A stretch of DNA of 64,000 bases from DASTDH01 sp041167675 (GTDB taxonomy: Bacteria > Verrucomicrobiota > Verrucomicrobiia > Chthoniobacterales > JAFAMB01). The translations under genes were made by a program, and so were the position numbers. A model generated the notes under the pieces. It was given only the letters and a program-made list of their open reading frames with translations. It had not been told where the DNA came from and made no database searches. Below, in pieces: positions 58,769 to 64,000 of the stretch (position 1 is its first letter; each line of letters begins with the position of its first letter). The DNA is taken from positions 1 to 64,000 of the forward strand of contig JBEEIB010000146.1 of NCBI GenBank assembly GCA_041167675.1, given 5' to 3'.

Positions 58769-59479
58769 TCACGGCTCATTCTCCGTTACACCCGGAGAAT
58801 CAATAAATGGCAACGGTTGCTTTTTGAGGCCAAGTTCCGCATCCAACAGGTTCCGCGATTGCTCCACACTTGTTTTCAATGATTGATAGGTGGCGACAAG
58901 CGCAAAGGCACCGGCGTGTCTGGCGTAGGTGGTATCCGCGGGAATGCCGAGCGGCTGCGACGCGCGTACAGTCATTTTGTCTTCGATTCGATTATAGTTT
59001 TGATATTGATCGATCAAGCGCTTGGCCAGCATGAAGGTCCGCACCAGACTGGTACGAAGTGTTTCATTTTCGATCAGGCCAATTTGCGCAGCGTTAGAAT
59101 CGAAGATGCTGAAATAACTCTGGTAGCAGGGCCAATACGGTAGAAGCTTTTTCTTTGGATCGAGAGTCTCGATCGGTCGGGCGATGTCCTCGGCCATCAT
59201 CAACCAAAGTTGAATCAACTCTTCTCGGATGGCGTGTAAAACACCTAGAATCCGCTCCCGCTCCGCGGCGCGTTCTCGCAAACGATGAAGTTCTGCTTCT
59301 TCGAACTGAATTTTACTCGCGTTCCGGTAGGCGAATCGCGCCGCCAATAGTGCTCCAGTTATTGCAATGAAGGCCGCAAACGCGGAAGTCACGGACAGAA
59401 GCCAGGCGGAAGGAGAAAACTGGGAACAAAAATCGGAGATGGCGTGAAGCAATTGTTTCAGCAAGAAGCCCGCATCCAT
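58769..59479 (-). CDS. Hypothetical protein with one membrane helix and coiled coil
   Basis: This is a 236-residue protein. A membrane helix lies near the N-terminus (VTSAFAAFIAITGALLAARF, about residues 30-50) and is followed by a charged coiled-coil stretch (FEEAELHRLRERAAERERIL). The rest is helical, with no recognised motif (LPYWPCYQSYFSIFDSNAAQ). The layout resembles phage- or defence-associated small membrane proteins, but I cannot place it in a family. The ATG at 59479 is the only good start. Confidence 0.65.
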   Translation of the reverse strand: MDAGFLLKQLLHAISDFCSQFSPSAWLLSVTSAFAAFIAITGALLAARFAYRNASKIQFEEAELHRLRERAAERERILGVLHAIREELIQLWLMMAEDIARPIETLDPKKKLLPYWPCYQSYFSIFDSNAAQIGLIENETLRTSLVRTFMLAKRLIDQYQNYNRIEDKMTVRASQPLGIPADTTYARHAGAFALVATYQSLKTSVEQSRNLLDAELGLKKQPLPFIDSPGVTENEP

Positions 59480-60020
59480 TTTGATAGCAGATTCGATAGA
59501 GGACCTTTCATCTCAACTAAACATTCTGGTTCAGTTTAGCCGGATAGCGGCACGCCGCCTCTCCATCTAATTAACCAAAGAAACGCTCGGGACCAGCCCA
59601 AAGTTTCCGCTTGCGTCGAATTTCCCGCTAGGCGCCCCCTGCCAGGTCAGACGTGACTGCCATTTTCCTACGACGATTTTCGCTGGCCGATTTCACTCGG
59701 CATCGCATTACTCTGGCCGGGATTCTGCGAGATGCCGTTGACGGTGAAGCGGGGTTAGTTTTATCGCACCATTGGCAGTAGAAACCGCCAATCGCTATAC
59801 GAGATAGTAGACGCACCTTCTAGGTGCGGAATATCGGCAACTTTCGCAGCTGGAAGCTGCGGCTACTTCACCGATACGCTACGCGCCTGCCCGTTGGCAA
59901 GCCTCCTACTTGTGAGACGATGCAATAGAGAAGGCAAAGTACTTGTTACAGGCGATTAATCCGTTGACGTCGCTCACCGCTCTCGGCGTTGCCACCGCTC
60001 CCAGCGTTATTCCAAGTTGA
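59480..60020. other. Intergenic region with R2 copy and minisatellite words
   Basis: There are no convincing genes in 540 bases. The stretch holds R2 copy 2 (59806-59872) and CTCGGCGTTGCC...CCCAGCGTT words near 59970-60010. A 42-codon frame starting at GTG near 59652 has no features. Confidence 0.45.
59806..59872 (+). repeat. Repeat family R2, copy 2
   Basis: AGTAGACGCACCTTCTAGGT...CGCAGCTGGAAGCTGCGGCTACTT matches the element at 17091-17156 along its whole length. The ends are nearly identical, and the middle 15 bases differ. Confidence 0.7.
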
Positions 60021-60050
60021 GTGACCGACCGATCCGTGCATCGTCTACCC

Positions 60051-60914
60051 ATGCAAGGGACCCAGGAGTTCAACGAAGACGATGTCAAATACCAACGCTC
60101 GATCAGGCGCAGGATCATCTGGCGGCTGATTATTTATCTCGGCGGCGGCGCGCTCGTCCTTTTTTTGGTCATACTTTTTATTACCAATCCGGGACTGCTT
60201 TCCGGTCCAATGGAGTATCTGCAGTCCCTAAGCCAGGGAAAATCGGCGCAGTCGCGAACTCAGGCTGGCGCTTCCGCTTCCCCGGTTGCGACCAAGACTC
60301 TTAACACACCTGAGGATTACCTGGATCTGGTATTAACCGATGCTTCAAAGTTGTCGAAGGACCAATATGAGTTGGTTCAGATTTTCAACGGCGCTCTGAA
60401 TCGGCTTACTATGGTGGACAAAAGCGAAGCAAATGCCAAAGCCACCGCCGGACCTATCATTTTGCAAAATGTTTCGTCGGCGCAAAGCAAAGAAGACTTC
60501 GACAAGATCCGAGCGGCCGCTGATTCTTTGAAAACCACGGCCACCAGAGATTTAAACTCTCTCCAATCATTCGAAAAGGATATCACCGTTCCTCTACAAG
60601 GGGCCGGAGTTAAGCCTCCGATGGATGCGCAGGTGGCCAGCGCTCTTGCCAACAAGACAAATGTTCCCGATAAGATTCAGAAAGCGGATAACGCGATTAA
60701 ATTCGGAGACGCCTCCACGGCCTATTGCGATTTCCTCGAGAAAAACCGCGCGGACTGGTCATTTAAGGGGCAGGGTCGCGCATTTAAGGACAGAAAAATC
60801 CTCGACGAGGCCGTTGCGCTCGGGAAACAGTTCACCCAATCCGCCGTTGATGCAGGCTTCCAGTTTAACGTCGCAGAAGGTTCCGCTTCTCCCTCCGCGT
60901 CGAAAACGCCGTGA
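60051..60914 (+). CDS. Membrane-anchored protein of unknown function
   Basis: This protein of about 287 residues has a charged N-terminus (EFNEDDVKYQRSIRRRIIWR) and one membrane helix (LIIYLGGGALVLFLVILFIT). It ends in a soluble helical domain of about 220 residues (LSKDQYELVQIFNGALNRLT; DFDKIRAAADSLKTTATRDL) and an Ala/Ser-rich tail. ATG 60051 is chosen; GTG 60021 would add ten residues. No family was recognised. The outer domain, probably periplasmic, may be a four-helix bundle. Confidence 0.7.
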   Translation: MQGTQEFNEDDVKYQRSIRRRIIWRLIIYLGGGALVLFLVILFITNPGLLSGPMEYLQSLSQGKSAQSRTQAGASASPVATKTLNTPEDYLDLVLTDASKLSKDQYELVQIFNGALNRLTMVDKSEANAKATAGPIILQNVSSAQSKEDFDKIRAAADSLKTTATRDLNSLQSFEKDITVPLQGAGVKPPMDAQVASALANKTNVPDKIQKADNAIKFGDASTAYCDFLEKNRADWSFKGQGRAFKDRKILDEAVALGKQFTQSAVDAGFQFNVAEGSASPSASKTP

Positions 60915-61100
60915 GCGGCGGGAGAAGTGACTGGTGATTGGTGAAAAGCAAAACAAAACAAACTTGCCTTGTTTGATCGAGCAAGGAAAGCCAGGCGAAG
61001 TACTTGTTGCGCGCCCCTAATCCGTTGCCCCTTGTCACCAATCACACTTCTCACTTCTCACCGCGCTACCGGCGTTCTCATCCGCTATCGGCTATTCGCG

Positions 61101-63035
61101 TTAGCGATCCAGCCAAGCCGGGGCCCGGTCCCAAGGTTCCATGCGATGACGCCCACGGACCTTTAACTGACAATTCAGATGCCACGGCACATCCATGATC
61201 AGAATCCGGTTTCGCCCCTTCAACAACAATACGGTACGTAAAATTGCCGCTCGCTGATTATGCAAAAAGCTGTAATACCAATGCGACTCGACCAATTGCG
61301 GGATCAGAACGACGATTGAATTGTCCGGATTCTCTCGCTCCAACTTCCAGATATAATCCAAAGTCGGAGCGACTACTTGCCGATAGGGCGATTTCAAAAC
61401 GACAACTTCGGGCGCAGGTAAGCGGCTCTGTTTGATTGCCGGCTTGACGTATTTATTCCAATCGCCCGCAAAATCTTCTTCACTATCCTCATGTTCGACA
61501 TGAACCACATGCACTTTTTTGGTGACAGCAAACGCTGTTTGGAGCGCTCGAGCCGATACTGAGTTGAGATGATCGAGCGGTACGACCGCGATTAACGGGC
61601 TCGGTTCGCGCAGCGAGATTGGCCCCGAGATAGCAATCTCCTCGGCCACATCACGGTAGTGCCACTCGATCGCCTGCATGATCAGAAACAACAGGGGAAG
61701 CACAATCAAGACGATCCAGGCTCCCTCGGCGAATTTCGTTACGATCACAATGAGGAGTGTTACGCCGGTCGCAAACGCGCCAACGCCGTTGATGATCGCG
61801 CTCAAGTACGCGTTTGGTTCCTGCGACTTTAGCCAATGCATAACCATTCCCGCTTGGGAGAGCGTAAACGCCAAAAAGGCGCCAACCGCGAACAAAGGGA
61901 TGAGTCGATCAGTGACTCCGTTGAATACGAAAAGCAGTATTCCGGCTAGTGCAGTGAGCAGGACAATGCCCTGGGTGTAGACCAGGCGACGGCCGCGAAC
62001 TCCGAATGAGGACGGTAGAAATCCATCGATCGAAACCGTCCGGCAAACGCGCGGAAAATCCGCGAAGGAGGTGTTCGCCGACAAGCAGAGTACGAGCAGG
62101 ACTGCGACCATCGTAACGTAGTAAAAAACGCCGCGTCCAGCGACTGCAGCGGTAACCAGGGAAAGAATGCTTTGGTAATTGGCGGAGCCTGGTTCGGTGG
62201 CGGTAATTTGATACGCAGATACCAGGTAAGCGATCCCGAGCAGCAGGATGATCAGGATCGCTACGATAAAGGTCAGAGTCAATCGAGCCGATTTCACCGC
62301 CGGTTCTTTGAATACCGGAACGCCGTTGCTGACCGCCTCGACACCGGTCATAGCGGTGCAACCCGCGGCGAAGGCCTTCAGGAAGAGCCACAGGCTAATG
62401 GTTGTCTGTGGTGGGGGTGGGGAGGGCAGCTCGGCCAGCGGTTGTGGATGGCCACCGCTCAAGATCGTTTTAACAATCCCGATCAGACAGACGAGCATTA
62501 GACAGCCGATGAAGAGATAGGTAGGCGGCATGAAGGCCAGCCCGGCCTCGCGCAATCCACGTAAATTCATGAACGCTAATAGAGCGAGCACGGTCAAGCA
62601 GAGAACCAGGGTATGCGGTTGCAAGGCTGGGAAGGCGGAAACTAAGGCACCGATTCCCGCCGAAATCCCCACCGCTACGTTGAGCGTGTAATCAACCATC
62701 AACGCCACGGCGGCGCCCAATCCTGCGTGTTTTCCTAGATTCTGTTTTGCAACGGTATAGGACCCGGCGCCTTGAGGATAGGCGGCGATAGTTTGGCGAT
62801 AGCTAAAATAAACGATGACGAGGATGGCAGAAACCGCGACGGTAATCGGAATTCCTAAGCCGACTCCGGCCAGTCCGAGCGGGATCAAGATGGTAAGAGC
62901 CGCCTCCGGCCCGTAAGCAGCGGAGCTGAGGGCGTCCAATCCAAAAACGGAAACTCCGGCGAACGATCCGATGCGTTCTTGTTGATCTTCGCTGGAGGCC
63001 AGAGGGCGCCCAAGAATGAAGTCGAGCAAAGCCAT
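61101..63035 (-). CDS. APC-superfamily permease with C-terminal soluble domain (KimA-like)
   Basis: This 644-residue transporter opens with RIGSFAGVSVFGLDALSSAA, the substrate-site loop of KimA/YdaO-type APC transporters, and continues with about 12 membrane helices (FSYRQTIAAYPQGAGSYTVA; FLKAFAAGCTAMTGVEAVSN). After helix 12 comes a cytoplasmic region of about 170 residues (PLIAVVPLDHLNSVSARALQ; VKPAIKQSRLPAPEVVVLKS) that resembles the universal-stress-like regulatory domain of this group. Candidate substrates are potassium or amino acids. It is transcribed away from the YbaK gene. Confidence 0.87.
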   Translation of the reverse strand: MALLDFILGRPLASSEDQQERIGSFAGVSVFGLDALSSAAYGPEAALTILIPLGLAGVGLGIPITVAVSAILVIVYFSYRQTIAAYPQGAGSYTVAKQNLGKHAGLGAAVALMVDYTLNVAVGISAGIGALVSAFPALQPHTLVLCLTVLALLAFMNLRGLREAGLAFMPPTYLFIGCLMLVCLIGIVKTILSGGHPQPLAELPSPPPPQTTISLWLFLKAFAAGCTAMTGVEAVSNGVPVFKEPAVKSARLTLTFIVAILIILLLGIAYLVSAYQITATEPGSANYQSILSLVTAAVAGRGVFYYVTMVAVLLVLCLSANTSFADFPRVCRTVSIDGFLPSSFGVRGRRLVYTQGIVLLTALAGILLFVFNGVTDRLIPLFAVGAFLAFTLSQAGMVMHWLKSQEPNAYLSAIINGVGAFATGVTLLIVIVTKFAEGAWIVLIVLPLLFLIMQAIEWHYRDVAEEIAISGPISLREPSPLIAVVPLDHLNSVSARALQTAFAVTKKVHVVHVEHEDSEEDFAGDWNKYVKPAIKQSRLPAPEVVVLKSPYRQVVAPTLDYIWKLERENPDNSIVVLIPQLVESHWYYSFLHNQRAAILRTVLLLKGRNRILIMDVPWHLNCQLKVRGRHRMEPWDRAPAWLDR

Positions 63036-63231
63036 AGGCCGACAGTCCGTTAAGTTCGTGGTACGTCAAACTTTCGGTCTCGGACGGTCGCCCGAAGACT
63101 TCTCACCTTCTGGGAACAAAAGGAATGTGGGCCGGCCAGTTGGTTGATCGATTTAGCCGGAAAGATCATCGAGGACAGTTGGCGGTCCGACGCAGTGGGT
63201 ATAGCTTAAAAAAGTACGATGGAGGTGTGTC

Positions 63232-63717
63232 ATGGAAATACCGAACAAACTGATTAACTATTTGAACGAAAAAGAAGTCGGCTACGAAATACTGCATCAT
63301 CCAGAAGCCTTTACCGCTCAAACCATTGCGGCGGCAGAGCATATCAAGGGTCGTCACCATGCCAAGGTGGTCATGGTAAAATCGGGAGGCGAGCACTTGA
63401 TGACTGTGTTGCCAGCGGATAGTCGAGTGGATCTCGAAAAACTTGAGAAGTTAACCGGAAAACCTGCTTCACTGGAAAGCGAAGCAGAATTCAAAGATCT
63501 GTTTCCCGACTGTGCGCCTGGTACGATGCCTCCATTTGGCGACCTTTATGGAGTACCGACCTATGTCGACAGCAATTTGACCAATGAGGATTACATCGTT
63601 TTCGAAGCTGGTACTCACACCGACGCCATACGGCTGGCCTATAGTGATTACGAACGGACGGCAAAGCCGCGAGTTGAAGAGTTTGCCGTGAAGCTTCAAT
63701 CCGTTAAGCGAGCATAG
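63232..63717 (+). CDS. YbaK/ProX-type aminoacyl-tRNA deacylase
   Basis: This 161-residue trans-editing protein opens with EIPNKLINYLNEKEVGYEIL, followed by HPEAFTAQTIAAAEHIKG and the Lys of the active site in AKVVMVKSGGEHLMTVLPAD. The end has DEDYIVFEAGTH-like residues (NEDYIVFEAGTHTDAIRLAY). It hydrolyses mischarged aminoacyl-tRNA. The start codon is well supported by GGAGG six to eight bases upstream. It is upstream of, and in the same direction as, the cytidylate-kinase-like gene. Confidence 0.9.
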   Translation: MEIPNKLINYLNEKEVGYEILHHPEAFTAQTIAAAEHIKGRHHAKVVMVKSGGEHLMTVLPADSRVDLEKLEKLTGKPASLESEAEFKDLFPDCAPGTMPPFGDLYGVPTYVDSNLTNEDYIVFEAGTHTDAIRLAYSDYERTAKPRVEEFAVKLQSVKRA

Positions 63718-63783
63718 CCGATAGCAAAATTGGGCGATCAGAACGATAATGGTCGTTCAGGTAAAAAGTAGAAAGGCAATTTT

Positions 63784-64000
63784 ATGCGAGGTGCACCTTT
63801 GCAAGCATTTAGCAGCTACCTTTCATCGCAGGCAGCTGCCCAGGAAAAAGCCTATCAGACGCAGCAACCGTCAATCACCATCTCTCGCGAGACGGGGTCG
63901 GGAGCGGTTACCATCGCGCAGATGTTAGTTGAGCAGTTGAATGCGGCTTCGAAGTCATCCGGTAACCCGGCCGGCTGGATGGTCTTTGATAGGAACTTGG
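63784..64000 (+). CDS. Cytidylate kinase-like family protein, 5' part (cut by window end)
   Basis: ATG 63784 is preceded by AAAGG. The visible 72 residues include QPSITISRETGSGAVTIAQM and WMVFDRNL. This is the opening of the cytidylate-kinase-like (AAA_26) family, in which the P-loop is replaced by SRETGSGA. The rest of the gene lies beyond the window. Function is not established; the family is common in this phylum. Confidence 0.8.
   Translation, partial: MRGAPLQAFSSYLSSQAAAQEKAYQTQQPSITISRETGSGAVTIAQMLVEQLNAASKSSGNPAGWMVFDRNL

Overview
The window reads like a chromosomal segment of a soil-type Verrucomicrobiota bacterium, most likely a Spartobacteria/Chthoniobacterales relative. This is an inference from the moderately high GC content, weak or absent Shine-Dalgarno sites on many genes, a rich set of secreted and intracellular glycoside hydrolases with ABC sugar transporters, and many intergenic hairpin and minisatellite repeats. 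No phage, insertion sequence, CRISPR array, rRNA operon or replication origin was recognised. One tRNA, Ser(GCU), is present.

Layout. 1-6.6 kb: the tail of a protein with an internal repeat, a secreted SnoaL-like protein, a large DUF4062-nSTAND1-TPR signalling NTPase broken by three frame changes, and a cluster of small secreted peptides. 6.6-12.1 kb: a secreted beta-propeller/phosphoesterase and an OmpR-type two-component pair. 12.2-19.6 kb: a sugar catabolic operon (ABC binding protein, two permeases, GH4 glycosidase, mannitol-dehydrogenase-family oxidoreductase) with a divergent AraC regulator. 19.6-25.7 kb: a permease remnant, a Tyr/Arg-rich secreted protein, a PfkB-family protein with an altered catalytic motif, a second beta-propeller/phosphoesterase and a CorA remnant. 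26.1-28.2 kb: a probable split-borosin RiPP locus, consisting of a precursor with a borosin-binding-type leader translationally coupled to an alpha-N-methyltransferase of the tetrapyrrole-methylase fold, with a divergent DUF6058 gene. 28.3-34.6 kb: a TIR-membrane-TolB-like-TPR protein and a decayed sugar locus (permease, LacI fragment, GH42). 35-41.5 kb: cytochrome P450, tRNA-Ser, LigD remnant, MFS transporter and GH3/PA14 beta-glucosidase. 41.5-51.6 kb: mostly housekeeping (moeA, nadA, flavoprotein, bcp, DUF697 protein, an RsmA-Nudix fusion, phosphoketolase, GNAT). 51.6-64 kb: GNATs, an ArsR regulator, an RRM protein, small secreted proteins, a monooxygenase/iron-ADH pair, a clan-A glycosidase, an APC transporter, a YbaK deacylase and a cytidylate-kinase-like gene cut by the window end.

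Two cross-cutting features stand out. First, many otherwise well-conserved genes carry single-base frame changes, and most can be repaired by lengthening a mononucleotide run by one base, so several 'pseudogenes' here may be sequencing or assembly indels rather than real decay. Second, at least five families of intergenic repeats (hairpins with GTAGGG...CCCTAC ends, a CCTAGGG-core element, an AAACCTCGGCGC element, a GCACCTTC/GCAGCTGGAAGC element, and a 107-bp tandem array) recur across the window. Some of them sit exactly where genes have been truncated.

The most interesting system is the split-borosin pair at 27.0-28.2 kb.
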